24,192 nucleotides of DNA from Marinospirillum sp. (GCF_014859565.1 NZ_JACUUA010000037.1:1-24192); one strand, 5' to 3'; shown: positions 7,514 to 15,826, counted from the first letter of the stretch. The notes: generated by a model not told the origin, from the sequence alone. Program-made: numbers and translations.

Positions 7514-9263
7514 CACCAGAAAACCTCTGGCAGGCTGGAGACAACTACTGCTTTGTAGCCTGCTGCTGCTGGCACTGCCTGCCTGCGCCTCCATTTTACC
7601 GGCTGATAAAACAGCCTCGCAGCTACCACCCAGCAACACCACGCTGGATGCTTGGGTTGAATCCACAGTCAACACCCTGCACCCACAAGCAAAACTCCAG
7701 CATCAGGAACTGCTTGGTATCCTTTATCGGCAAGCCGGTTTTAACAACTTTTGGCTGACAACCCAGGGACAACCCAATGCCGCTGCAAGGCTGCTGTTGG
7801 GTGATCTACAGCCCTGGCTGGCACTGGAGGAGCACCCGCGCCTGAAACCCTATCAGGAGCTGGCCGAGCTGTTACAACAACCCATCACTGAAAACCTGCC
7901 GCGTCATCGCCAGGCTCAGGATCTGCTGATCACTGACCGCTTTCTGGCTTATCAGCAGGATCTGCTGCAGCGCTACTGGATACAGTACGATCTGGATCAA
8001 GACCACGGCATCACCAATGCTTATGAACGCTGGGACAGTTGGCCAGATGAAGCCATCAAACGTCATTTGCATGATGTCTTTCCAGGTTGGTTACTACAAC
8101 TACAAGGGCAAACACCGCCGCTCTGGGCAATGGATCGTATTCGGGAAACCCGACCGGAAAACCACTTTTACCTGCCCTGGCGACAAGCCTTTGATGACCT
8201 GCTGATCCAGCGTCAGGCCGGTAGCTGGCCGATATTACACAACCAGTTGCAACAAGGGGATAGCGGCGCAGAGGTAACACTGCTGGCCGAGCAGCTGTAT
8301 CGGCTGGGTGATTTGGACGATCAGCAGCCTTATCTGCTTATTGAAGAAACCCCAGTATTATTTGATCAACAGCTGGAGCAGGCATTAAAAAGTTTTCAGC
8401 GCCGCCATAACCTGCCCGCGACTGGTCGCAGTGATCCACCCAGTCGTCAGTGGCTGAATCTGCCCCTTGAGGAACGAATGCGCCGTCTGGCTCACAATTT
8501 GCGCCGCCTGCACCACCTGCCGCAAAAATTGAATGATCGCCACCTCATGATTAATCTGGCTGATCAGCGCCTGCAGTTTATTGAGCGGCAGGTGTTAAAG
8601 CTGGACATGAAAGTTGTGATCGGTCGCGATGGCCAGCGCACTCCGATTATGAATCAATGGCTAACTTCAGTGGTGCTTAACCCATTATGGAATGTACCGC
8701 CCAGCATTGCCAGAGAACGCATTTTTCCACGCGCTCAGCAAAACCCGGAATATCTGGCATCGAGAGACTATGCATTGGTACAGGGATGGCATACCCCTAC
8801 ACGTTTTGTGAGTTTTGAAGATTTGCCGGAGGATGCCTTCAGCACGGACAACCCCAGTTATCGCATTGTTCAAAAGGCAGGCAACTACAATCAGCTGGGA
8901 CGCGTCAAGTTCCGTCTGTCTAACCAGCAGGCCATTTACCTGCACGATACCCCGGAGCGTCAAGCATTTAACAGTGAGCGTCGAGATGTCAGTGCCGGCT
9001 GTGTAAGAGTAGAAGATTCAGAACGACTGGTGGAGGCTCTATTGGCATACAGCAAAACCTGGACGCCGGACAAGGTACGGCAGATTTATGAGCAGGGTGA
9101 TGAACGCTACCTACAAGTGCGACCACGGGTGGCAGTGTACATGATGTACTGGACTGTCTGGACCGACTCTGCCGGCCGCCTGCAATGGCGTGAGGATATT
9201 TACCGGAAGGATCAGTTCAGCCAACCCAAACGCCTGGCACAACACTCAACCCTTCGGCCCTGA
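7473..9263 (+). CDS. L,D-transpeptidase, LdtD (YcbB)-like, probable lipoprotein
   Basis: A 596-residue enzyme expected to form 3-3 crosslinks in peptidoglycan. The N-terminus has basic residues, then LLLCSLLLLALPACAS, a signal peptide with a probable lipobox ending at C38. Residues about 264-330 form a peptidoglycan-binding domain (LFDQQLEQALKSFQRRHNLPATG). The YkuD catalytic domain follows, with YLHDTPERQAF and SAGCVRVED; the nucleophile is C510. Length and layout match E. coli LdtD (615 residues), including the helical scaffold before the PG-binding part. Translation starts in the end of the NRDE gene. The 3' end overlaps the convergent ptsP by 18 bases. The -2 proline of the lipobox makes lipidation less certain. 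Confidence 0.88.
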   Translation: MNRCSTGTRQSRADTRKPLAGWRQLLLCSLLLLALPACASILPADKTASQLPPSNTTLDAWVESTVNTLHPQAKLQHQELLGILYRQAGFNNFWLTTQGQPNAAARLLLGDLQPWLALEEHPRLKPYQELAELLQQPITENLPRHRQAQDLLITDRFLAYQQDLLQRYWIQYDLDQDHGITNAYERWDSWPDEAIKRHLHDVFPGWLLQLQGQTPPLWAMDRIRETRPENHFYLPWRQAFDDLLIQRQAGSWPILHNQLQQGDSGAEVTLLAEQLYRLGDLDDQQPYLLIEETPVLFDQQLEQALKSFQRRHNLPATGRSDPPSRQWLNLPLEERMRRLAHNLRRLHHLPQKLNDRHLMINLADQRLQFIERQVLKLDMKVVIGRDGQRTPIMNQWLTSVVLNPLWNVPPSIARERIFPRAQQNPEYLASRDYALVQGWHTPTRFVSFEDLPEDAFSTDNPSYRIVQKAGNYNQLGRVKFRLSNQQAIYLHDTPERQAFNSERRDVSAGCVRVEDSERLVEALLAYSKTWTPDKVRQIYEQGDERYLQVRPRVAVYMMYWTVWTDSAGRLQWREDIYRKDQFSQPKRLAQHSTLRP

Positions 9264-11540
9264 CAGCCAGCCCAGCCCCAGCTCACTCATGAACACACCC
9301 AAATGACCAACCACCTGATCAGTGCTGGCACAGGATAAGACTTTATCCAGCAGCTCCCGCGCCTGCTCCACCCTGACCCGCCGAATGGCGGCTTTAACAC
9401 GCGGCAGGCTGGCAAGGTTCATCGACAAACTCTGATAACCCATACCCAGCAGCAGAATTGCCCCGGCAGGTTCACCCGCCAGCTCACCACAGATACTGAC
9501 CGGCAAACGGCAAGCATGAGAGTCCACTGCAATTTTTGCCAGTGCCTGCAATACAGCGGGATGATAACCACTGTACAACCGGGCAACACGGGCATTATCC
9601 CGATCCACCGCCAGCAGATACTGTGTCAGGTCATTACTGCCAACCGACAGGTAATCCACCCGCTCGGCCAGTGCCGGAATCTGAAACAAGGTCGCTGGCA
9701 CCTCAATCATGGCACCAACACGTGGTTTGGCAATCTGCAGACCTTCACCCTGCCGTAACTCAACCCAAGCACGACGAATCAAGGCGCGAGCTTCTTCTAC
9801 CTCCCGCACCGATGAAATCATTGGCAGCAGAATTCGCAGATTATCCAATCCTTCACTGGCACGCAGCATAGCACGCACCTGTGTCAGAAACACCTCTGGG
9901 TGATCCAGTGTAAAACGGATGCCACGCCAACCCAGACAGGGGTTTTCTTCTTCAATTGGGAAATAAGGCAGGGGCTTGTCACCACCTATATCCAGCGTGC
10001 GCATGGTCACTTCACGCGGGGCAAAAGCTGACAGTTGCTGGCGATAGATGCTCACCTGCTCCTGCTCACTGGGAAAACGCTCAGCCATCATGAACTGTAC
10101 TTCAGTGCGATACAGCCCTACCCCTTCTGCGCCATAAGCCAGTGCGCGGGCATGATCTGCCGCCAGACCAGTATTCAGCAACAGCGGCACTCGATGACCA
10201 TCACGAGTGATACATGGCAGACCGGCCTCGGCTTCCAGCGACTCGGTCAGGGCTTTTTCCTCTTCCATGAAGAGCTCATACTGGCGACGTAGTTTGTCGT
10301 CAGGATTACTGATCACCTGTCCACGGTAACCATCCAGAATCAGCAGCTGTCCATCCAACCGAGCATAAGGAAGATCAGTCAGACCCATTACCGTGGGAAT
10401 GCCCATGGCGCGAGCCAGAATCGCCAGATGGGAGTTGCTCGAACCCTTAACACTGATCAGCCCCGCCAGTTTTTCGCGCGGTACTTCACCCAGCAGAGTT
10501 GGGGACAACTCTTCACCCACCAGCAGGGTGTTGTCTTCATATTCGCGCGGAACATCACCACCAGCCTGCAGGTAAGACAATACCCGACGACCCAGATCAC
10601 GAATATCTGCAGCACGCTCACGTAGATAAGAATCTTCAACCTTTTCCAGATACTTAACGTGGCGTTTTACCACAAAAGCCAGTGCACCCTGCGCCCACTG
10701 ACCCTCTTCGATATGTTTTAAAACCTCGGCACCCAGCGATTCTTCATCCAGCATTTGCAGATAGGCTTCAAACAACGCCTGCTCCTGAGCGCTGACTCGA
10801 TTCGCCAGTTTCAGTCCCACCGCACGAATATCTTCACGCACGGCACGCAAGGCTGCCAGAAACACCCGTTTTTCATCTTCAATTGATTCACAGACACGAT
10901 CCTGAACACTGTCCAGATCTGCTGGAGGCATAATGACCCGTGCACGCCCGATCACTACACCCGGTGCTGCAGGCAGGCCATCAAAACGCACCATCTGCTG
11001 ATGTTCACCGGGCGCTACAGTCAGACTGCCACTAACCTGTGCATGAGCCAAAACAGCAGCTAACTGAGCCGCAATAGTGACCAGAAAAGCTTCTTCACGT
11101 TCATCAAAACGCCGCTTGATCTTCTGCTGCACCACCAACACACCCAAGGCATGGCGCTGGTGAATGATTGGTACACCCAGAAAGCTGTGGTACTGCTCTT
11201 CGCCGGTTTCCGGCAGGTAGCAATAACGCGGGTGAGCCGGGGCATCATCAAGGTTCAGCGGTTCTTCACGCTGCCCGACATAACCCACCAGGCCTTCAGA
11301 TGGTGCCAGACTGACCCGTCCGATAGCAGAAGCATTCAGACCCAGAGTGTTCATCAGGACATAACGCGCCTGACGATGATCCATCAGATAAACAGAACAA
11401 ACATCGGTATTCATCGCCTTGCGAACACGGCGCACAATAATCGACAGTGCTGTCTGTAAATCTCTGGCGGCACTGACCTCCTGCACAATTTTGCGCAGGG
11501 TATCCAGCATTTTTGATCCCGATGGCGAGTTTTCTGTCAT
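9246..11540 (-). CDS. ptsP: Phosphoenolpyruvate-protein phosphotransferase PtsP (enzyme I-Ntr)
   Basis: A 764-residue cytoplasmic enzyme I of the nitrogen PTS, which passes phosphate from PEP to NPr and then EIIA-Ntr. An N-terminal GAF domain spans about 20-165, which separates PtsP from sugar EI. The EI N-domain covers about 190-310 and the phosphohistidine is H371 in [15 protein letters not shown]. The PEP-binding TIM barrel follows ([29 protein letters not shown]), with the active-site cysteine in [13 protein letters not shown]. It starts with ATG, overlapping the rppH stop as ATGA. NPr and EIIA-Ntr are not in the window. Confidence 0.97.
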   Translation of the reverse strand: MTENSPSGSKMLDTLRKIVQEVSAARDLQTALSIIVRRVRKAMNTDVCSVYLMDHRQARYVLMNTLGLNASAIGRVSLAPSEGLVGYVGQREEPLNLDDAPAHPRYCYLPETGEEQYHSFLGVPIIHQRHALGVLVVQQKIKRRFDEREEAFLVTIAAQLAAVLAHAQVSGSLTVAPGEHQQMVRFDGLPAAPGVVIGRARVIMPPADLDSVQDRVCESIEDEKRVFLAALRAVREDIRAVGLKLANRVSAQEQALFEAYLQMLDEESLGAEVLKHIEEGQWAQGALAFVVKRHVKYLEKVEDSYLRERAADIRDLGRRVLSYLQAGGDVPREYEDNTLLVGEELSPTLLGEVPREKLAGLISVKGSSNSHLAILARAMGIPTVMGLTDLPYARLDGQLLILDGYRGQVISNPDDKLRRQYELFMEEEKALTESLEAEAGLPCITRDGHRVPLLLNTGLAADHARALAYGAEGVGLYRTEVQFMMAERFPSEQEQVSIYRQQLSAFAPREVTMRTLDIGGDKPLPYFPIEEENPCLGWRGIRFTLDHPEVFLTQVRAMLRASEGLDNLRILLPMISSVREVEEARALIRRAWVELRQGEGLQIAKPRVGAMIEVPATLFQIPALAERVDYLSVGSNDLTQYLLAVDRDNARVARLYSGYHPAVLQALAKIAVDSHACRLPVSICGELAGEPAGAILLLGMGYQSLSMNLASLPRVKAAIRRVRVEQARELLDKVLSCASTDQVVGHLGVFMSELGLGWLSGPKG

Positions 11541-12028
11541 TTATTTTCTCTTAACATCCGGTGCAGTCTGGGAGCCAGCTCCAGCAGGGCACGCCGATAG
11601 ACATCCCGCTTAAAAGGCACCACCTGCCCCAGAGGATACCAGTAACTCACCCAGTTCCAGCTATCAAACTCGGGTCTGGGGGAACAATCAAAGCACACCT
11701 GGGAGTCAGCACAACGTATTTTCAGCAGAAACCATTTCTGTTTCTGACCGATACACAAAGGTCGGCTGTTGCGTCTTACCATCCGCTTGGGCAAACGATA
11801 ACGCAACCAGCCACGCGTGGATGCCAGCAGCTCCACCTGATCTGGCGCCAGACCGATTTCTTCTTTTAACTCGCGGTACAGCGCCTGCTCGGGTGTTTCA
11901 TCATTCTTGATGCCACCCTGCGGAAACTGCCAGGCATCCTGTCCACAACGACGCGCCCAGAGTAACTGGCCATCACTGTTGGTGATAATGATTCCTACAT
12001 TAGGGCGGTACCCATCCTCGTCGATCAC
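11537..12028 (-). CDS. rppH: RNA pyrophosphohydrolase RppH (Nudix)
   Basis: A 163-residue enzyme that removes pyrophosphate from the 5' end of mRNAs, triggering RNase E-dependent decay. The Nudix box runs from G38 to L60 with catalytic E53, E56 and E57, the same numbering as in E. coli RppH. The N-terminal [11 protein letters not shown] is typical of the family. The start is GTG (12026-12028) with GAGG seven bases upstream. It is first in the rppH-ptsP operon, an arrangement conserved in E. coli and Pseudomonas. Confidence 0.96.
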   Translation of the reverse strand: MIDEDGYRPNVGIIITNSDGQLLWARRCGQDAWQFPQGGIKNDETPEQALYRELKEEIGLAPDQVELLASTRGWLRYRLPKRMVRRNSRPLCIGQKQKWFLLKIRCADSQVCFDCSPRPEFDSWNWVSYWYPLGQVVPFKRDVYRRALLELAPRLHRMLRENK

Positions 12029-12058
12029 ACTGCGCCCTCAAAAAGTCTTTTATCACCT

Positions 12059-12088
12059 ATTGTTCCACAAAGATTGAAAAGTATTCAA
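12059..12088 (-). promoter_or_regulatory. Weak candidate sigma-70 promoter for rppH
   Basis: On the minus strand TTGAAT (12083-12088) and AACAAT (12059-12064) are separated by 18 bases. Each box matches consensus at four of six positions. Transcription would begin near 12052, about 24 bases before the GTG start. Confidence 0.3.
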
Positions 12089-12089
12089 T
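12073..12089. repeat. Inverted repeat in the rppH/HAD divergent gap
   Basis: ATTGAA-AAGTA-TTCAAT is a perfect 6-base inverted repeat with a 5-base spacer. It overlaps the candidate rppH -35 box and lies about 60 bases before the HAD gene, so it could be an operator acting on both directions. No regulator is recognised. Confidence 0.4.
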
Positions 12090-12149
12090 TTAACACTGAG
12101 GTAAAATGCAAATAAATCCTCTCAATCTAACAGCATGGAGTCTGATTCA

Positions 12150-12803
12150 GTGAGTTTAGCCCTGTTTGATCTCGACAACACCCTGATAGCCGGTGACAGT
12201 GACCACACCTGGGGCGAGTTTCTAGTACACAAGGGACTGGTAAACGGCGAAGAATATAAAAAAGCCAACGACCTTTATTATGCCGCCTATCAGCAGGGTA
12301 CTCTGGATATCCATGATTATCTGGCTTTTTCGTTACGCCCCCTGACTCAGTACAGCACCGAAGAGATGCTCAACTGGCGACAAGAGTTCATCCACGAACA
12401 CATCCGTCCACTGGTGCTGCCTGCTGCACTGGAACTACTACAACACCACCGTAATCAGGGTGACAGGTTATTGATCATCACCGCCACCAATCGTTTTATT
12501 ACCGCACCCATTGCTGAGTTGCTGGGTGTGGCTGACTTGATTGCGGTGGAACCCGAATTTATTGAGGGGCGTTACACCGGGCAGATTGTTGGCACCCCCA
12601 GTTTCCGTGAAGGCAAGGTGAACTGCCTGCAACAGTGGCTGAAAGCAGAAGGTATGAACCTGGATAACAGCTGGTTTTACAGTGATTCCCATAATGATCT
12701 GCCACTGCTGGAAATGGTTGATCAGCCTGTCGCTGTTGATCCCGACGACACCCTGCGCCGCCATGCCGAACAACAGGGCTGGTCAGTGATATCCCTGCGA
12801 TAA
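12150..12803 (+). CDS. HAD-IB family (SerB-like) phosphatase
   Basis: A HAD hydrolase of about 217 residues in the IB subfamily with SerB-like phosphatases. Motif I is LFDLDNTL (nucleophile D7 and acid D9 by the GTG start), motif II is the IITAT segment, motif III the lysine in FREGKV, and motif IV YSDSHNDLPLL. The helical cap between motifs I and II fits subclass C1. Substrate is not evident; relatives have been annotated as phosphoserine or histidinol phosphatases. I prefer GTG at 12150, because GGAG (12137-12140) lies nine bases upstream and homologues begin close to the DLDNT motif; an in-frame ATG at 12135 lacks a clear ribosome binding site. A divergent HAD gene beside rppH is typical of Pseudomonas-type genomes. 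Confidence 0.88.
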   Translation: MSLALFDLDNTLIAGDSDHTWGEFLVHKGLVNGEEYKKANDLYYAAYQQGTLDIHDYLAFSLRPLTQYSTEEMLNWRQEFIHEHIRPLVLPAALELLQHHRNQGDRLLIITATNRFITAPIAELLGVADLIAVEPEFIEGRYTGQIVGTPSFREGKVNCLQQWLKAEGMNLDNSWFYSDSHNDLPLLEMVDQPVAVDPDDTLRRHAEQQGWSVISLR

Positions 12804-12865
12804 ATTGCTATTTATCTGAGGTCACACCACAATCACTTCAGCAGTCAGCCAGCGGAGAAACTCAG

Positions 12866-13984
12866 ATGCGGGAAACACTTTTGGAACTGGAAGGAGTGAA
12901 GGGGGTTGGCAAGGTCAGCCTCAATCTGCTCAAGGAACAAAAGGCCTATGCTTTTATTGGTGCCAACGGCATCGGCAAAACCAAGACCCTGGAAGCGCTT
13001 TTTCAATTGGAATTTTTTAATCATAAACAAGTCATTGCCATGAAAGAAGTTCTTCGTGACTTGACCTTCAGCTTCTCCAGCTTTAAGTGGAATAACTCTT
13101 TCAGCATCGAGGTACCGGAAGGTGTACTCTTCTCCAACTGTCTTGGAGATAAAGCCAACTCATTTCCACACGATGATCCCGTCGTTTTTCTCGGCTCCCA
13201 AAACCGAGGTTTTGTGCATCACCAGAACCAACCAGCCAAAGAGCTGGGCAGTCTGCAGGAAAGACGTACTCGCTACCTGAAGGCTGTCATTGAAGGTATG
13301 CAAAAAAACTTCACCAGCCTGAACATGGGTGATGGCATCGAAAACTGGTTTGTCAGTCTGGCTCAATCTGCCAACCGCTTTCAGAAAAAAGAAGACAACC
13401 GGGAAGTGGAAATTGAAACCCTGCTCAAACTGCTGCATCAGATTGATCAGCGTATTGATCCTGGGTTTCTGGAAATTGACGGTGATGGCCGTGTCAGCCT
13501 CAAGATAGAGGGAAAAAAACGTCAGCTGGCTCATCTGAGCAGCGGTTTTGCTTCTGTGCTGAAACTCCTGCAAGCCATCGTTTCCGGTTATGGTTATTTC
13601 ACCAATGAAACTCAGCTCCAGCAAGTAAAGGGGCGAGTTTTTATCGATGAAATAGAAAGCCACCTGCACTTGGGCTGGCAGGCCGGAATCCTGCCCTTGC
13701 TTAAAAAGCTGTTTCCCAACACTACTTTTTATGTCACCACCCATTCATCCATTGTGCTGACTCAACTCAAAGAAGGTGAAGCTTATCGATTGGAAAGGGA
13801 CGAACAGGGCGTGGTGCGTAATCGATTGATTCAACAGCCCAACAAGTCAGCCCTGATTGATGTTTTAAAAGATGCGTTTGAGCTGGATATCAATCAGCTC
13901 AAACTGGACAATCTGACTGCTGAAGACCAGCAAGAAGCTAAAAGCCAGTTATTAAAACTGGTCAAACAAAGCAAAGAGGCTTAA
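12866..13984 (+). CDS. ABC-type AAA ATPase of a putative ATPase-PIN defence module
   Basis: A 372-residue single-domain ATPase of the ABC/SMC-like AAA_15/AAA_21 kind. Walker A is GANGIGKT (32-39), the ABC-type signature is LSSGF (224-228), Walker B is VFIDEIESHLH with D261/E262, and the H-motif is VTTHSS with H293. About 180 residues between Walker A and the signature form the insert where OLD-like, PARIS AriA-like and retron or Septu ATPases carry their lid and coiled region. No nuclease domain is fused. The ATG is supported by GGAG (12854-12857) eight bases upstream. The PIN gene follows after three bases, so the two are almost certainly co-translated. Function is inferred: a sensor or regulator ATPase for the PIN effector. 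It could instead be a plain overcoming-lysogenisation-type protein. Confidence 0.8.
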   Translation: MRETLLELEGVKGVGKVSLNLLKEQKAYAFIGANGIGKTKTLEALFQLEFFNHKQVIAMKEVLRDLTFSFSSFKWNNSFSIEVPEGVLFSNCLGDKANSFPHDDPVVFLGSQNRGFVHHQNQPAKELGSLQERRTRYLKAVIEGMQKNFTSLNMGDGIENWFVSLAQSANRFQKKEDNREVEIETLLKLLHQIDQRIDPGFLEIDGDGRVSLKIEGKKRQLAHLSSGFASVLKLLQAIVSGYGYFTNETQLQQVKGRVFIDEIESHLHLGWQAGILPLLKKLFPNTTFYVTTHSSIVLTQLKEGEAYRLERDEQGVVRNRLIQQPNKSALIDVLKDAFELDINQLKLDNLTAEDQQEAKSQLLKLVKQSKEA

Positions 13985-13987
13985 TCC

Positions 13988-14455
13988 ATGACACGGAAAG
14001 TTCTACTGGATGCCAACCTGCTGATCGCTGTTTTTGATCCTCAATCCAGAACGGAAGAAATTCGGAAGCAAGAGTCAGAAAATCAGCTGCTTGGTTTATT
14101 ACAAGACTCCGAGACAGCCTTAGTCATCACACCGTTAATTCGTTACGAGGTCCTGCGTGGTATTCCCTGGAAAGATGGAGTCATCTACCAACAGGTCAAT
14201 GCCGCCTTGGATGCCTTCACTGAGCTGGATGTCGATCAGGCCACAGCAGAGCTGGCAGCTAACTTGTTTCGCTTTGATCGTCAGACCACCAACCCCGATA
14301 AAAATCTCGACAAGCGCAAATTTGATGCCTTTCACCTGGCCACCGCCAAATGTCACCAACTGGAACTCGCTTCGCTGGACTCAGATATTGCCAAGCTTGA
14401 AACGCTCTACGCTGAATACATGCAGCATATACAGCCGGAGCAACCTGCAAGATGA
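13988..14455 (+). CDS. PIN-domain ribonuclease, partner of the ATPase
   Basis: A 155-residue PIN protein (VapC-like fold). All acidic metal-binding positions are present: D8 in LLDANLLI, E54 in LIRYEVLRG, D113 in RKFDAFHLATA, and D131/D133 in SLDSDIAKL. An active Mg-dependent RNase is therefore expected. VapC-type PIN enzymes commonly cleave tRNA anticodon loops or rRNA. There is no small VapB-like antitoxin beside it; the neighbour is the ABC-type ATPase, whose end carries its ribosome binding site (AGAGG, 13975-13979, eight bases before the ATG). The stop overlaps the trmO start as ATGA. Confidence 0.82.
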   Translation: MTRKVLLDANLLIAVFDPQSRTEEIRKQESENQLLGLLQDSETALVITPLIRYEVLRGIPWKDGVIYQQVNAALDAFTELDVDQATAELAANLFRFDRQTTNPDKNLDKRKFDAFHLATAKCHQLELASLDSDIAKLETLYAEYMQHIQPEQPAR

Positions 14456-15150
14456 ACTGGTCACTAGACTCTCTGGGTATTATCCACTCCTGTTATCAGG
14501 AGAAGTTTGCTGTACCCCGTCAGCCGGGGCTGGCTCCTTCTGCACGAGCGACACTGGAATTGTTGCCACCCTACAATCAGCCGGAGTGTGTCGAGGGTCT
14601 GGAAGATTTTTCACATCTGTGGCTGACTTTCCTGTTCCATCAGAATCTGGAGCAGGGTTGGAAACCCCGTGTGCGTCCGCCGCGTCTAGGTGGTAATCAA
14701 AAAATCGGGGTGTTTGCCAGTCGTTCCACCTTTCGCCCCAACGGGCTGGGATTATCTGTGGTAAAACTGGAAAGCATCGAGCTGCAACAGGGTGTGAAGT
14801 TACACCTGTCGGGTGTTGATCTGGTGGATGGCACTCCGATTGTGGATATCAAACCCTATCTGCCCTGGGCTGACAGCCTGCCGGATGCAACGGCCAGCTG
14901 GGCGCCGGAGCCTCCACCACTGCTCCGTGTGGTTTTTGATGCCCGTGTTGAGCAGCAGTTAGCTCATCACACCGAAGGTGTGTGGTTGCGGCAACTGATC
15001 ACCGAGGTGCTGGCACAAGACCCGCGCCCGGCATACCAGAAAAACGATCCTCAGCGGATCTACGGGGTGATGCTTGCCGGTGCTAACGTGAAATTCGCTT
15101 TTCACCAACAAAATGAGCAGGAGGTTATTGTTGTGCTGGAACTTGGCTGA
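14452..15150 (+). CDS. trmO: tRNA (N6-threonylcarbamoyladenosine-37)-methyltransferase TrmO
   Basis: A 232-residue protein of the TsaA/TrmO beta-barrel family (E. coli 235 residues), which methylates t6A37 to m6t6A37 in certain threonine tRNAs using SAM. Family blocks visible are the LGIIHSCYQEKFAVPRQPGL start, GLEDFSHLWLTFLFH, the SRSTFRPNGLGLSVVKL block, DLVDGTPIVDIKPYLPWAD, and the C-terminal DPRPAYQ. The start overlaps the PIN gene stop by four bases, with GGAG 11 bases upstream. The stop is immediately followed by the convergent stop of the antitoxin gene, giving TGATCA. Confidence 0.94.
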   Translation: MNWSLDSLGIIHSCYQEKFAVPRQPGLAPSARATLELLPPYNQPECVEGLEDFSHLWLTFLFHQNLEQGWKPRVRPPRLGGNQKIGVFASRSTFRPNGLGLSVVKLESIELQQGVKLHLSGVDLVDGTPIVDIKPYLPWADSLPDATASWAPEPPPLLRVVFDARVEQQLAHHTEGVWLRQLITEVLAQDPRPAYQKNDPQRIYGVMLAGANVKFAFHQQNEQEVIVVLELG

Positions 15151-15444
15151 TCAGGCTACCTCTACCACTTCGACAGCCATTTTAAAACCCAGCGCATGCA
15201 GCAGCTTGTCCACTGTTTCAAACTTGGGCTTGGTTTGTTTACCCAGTATCCGGTGTAAATGTTGCCGGTTTAAACCGCTTAGCTGGGCTGTATCGGTTAT
15301 ACCTTTCTCTTTAACCAGATAACGTAACCCCACTAAAAGCCCATCGATCCCCCCTTCTTCCAGAAAAGCCGATAAGTACAGAGCCATGTCTTCTTTGGTC
15401 TCAATACCCTGAGCAAAGGTGAATTCATTCAAGTGGAGCGTCAT
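15151..15444 (-). CDS. HigA-like antitoxin (addiction module antidote, HTH)
   Basis: A 97-residue protein matching the COG3636-type antidote family. The start (LNEFTFAQGIETKEDMALYLSAFLEEG) resembles the family's conserved N-terminus. A helix-turn-helix spans about 48-70 (DTAQLSGLNRQHLHRIL), followed by KFETVDKLLHALGFKM. It is expected to bind and neutralise the upstream RelE/ParE-type toxin and to repress the operon. Its ATG overlaps the toxin stop as ATGA, giving the toxin-first order usual for HigBA. Confidence 0.88.
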   Translation of the reverse strand: MTLHLNEFTFAQGIETKEDMALYLSAFLEEGGIDGLLVGLRYLVKEKGITDTAQLSGLNRQHLHRILGKQTKPKFETVDKLLHALGFKMAVEVVEVA

Positions 15445-15746
15445 CTCTCTTCCTCCAGCTGCTTAAACAAAGTTACGGCTTGTTCAATATCCCTGCTTTG
15501 GGTACTCTTGTCCCCACCCGTCAACAGAAGAATCACGGTCGTATTGCGTACCGTATAGTAAATACGTAAGCCCCCACCGAAAAAACAACGCAACTCACTT
15601 ATGTTAGAGTCGATGCTCTTATGGTCACCAAAATGCCCGCTACTGAGCTGACTAAGCCTTGCCTCAACCCGAAACCGAGTAGACTTATCTTTGATCGAGC
15701 TGAACCATTTATCGAATTTTGTTGTGGTGAGGAGTTGGTATTCCAT
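15441..15746 (-). CDS. HigB/RelE-ParE-superfamily toxin
   Basis: A 101-residue protein of the COG3657-type addiction-module killer family. It begins MEYQLLTTTKFDKWFSSIKD, then has ARLSQLSSGHFGDHKSI, the core ELRCFFGGGLRIYYTV, and LLLTGGDKSTQSRDIEQA with the typical basic C-terminal helix. Relatives are ribosome-dependent mRNA nucleases or RelE-fold toxins. The ATG at 15746 fits homologue N-termini. A TTG nine codons earlier is open but would add a stretch unlike the family. GAGG lies only two bases before the ATG, and a strong extended -10 sits just upstream, so the mRNA may be leaderless or nearly so. Confidence 0.85.
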   Translation of the reverse strand: MEYQLLTTTKFDKWFSSIKDKSTRFRVEARLSQLSSGHFGDHKSIDSNISELRCFFGGGLRIYYTVRNTTVILLLTGGDKSTQSRDIEQAVTLFKQLEEER

Positions 15747-15752
15747 GACCTC

Positions 15753-15761
15753 ATTGTAACA
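15753..15761 (-). promoter_or_regulatory. Candidate extended -10 promoter of the toxin-antitoxin operon
   Basis: On the minus strand TG-T-TACAAT matches an extended -10 with five of six consensus bases. Transcription would start around 15746, on the A of the toxin ATG. No good -35 is seen at 16-18 bases. Confidence 0.35.
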
Positions 15762-15826
15762 GGTAAGCGACAAAACACCATCACTACAAACCAGGCATCA
15801 ACACAGAAAATCCTTGTGCTCGAATA

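Noticed and set aside
13160..13744. Long antisense open frame inside the ATPase gene
   Set aside because: It is a reverse-frame shadow. The forward protein has all ATPase motifs, and the antisense product resembles no family.
13988..14455. PIN gene as the VapC half of an ordinary VapBC pair
   Set aside because: No small VapB-like DNA-binding antitoxin precedes it. The upstream partner is a 372-residue ATPase, and no short open frame between them fits an antitoxin.
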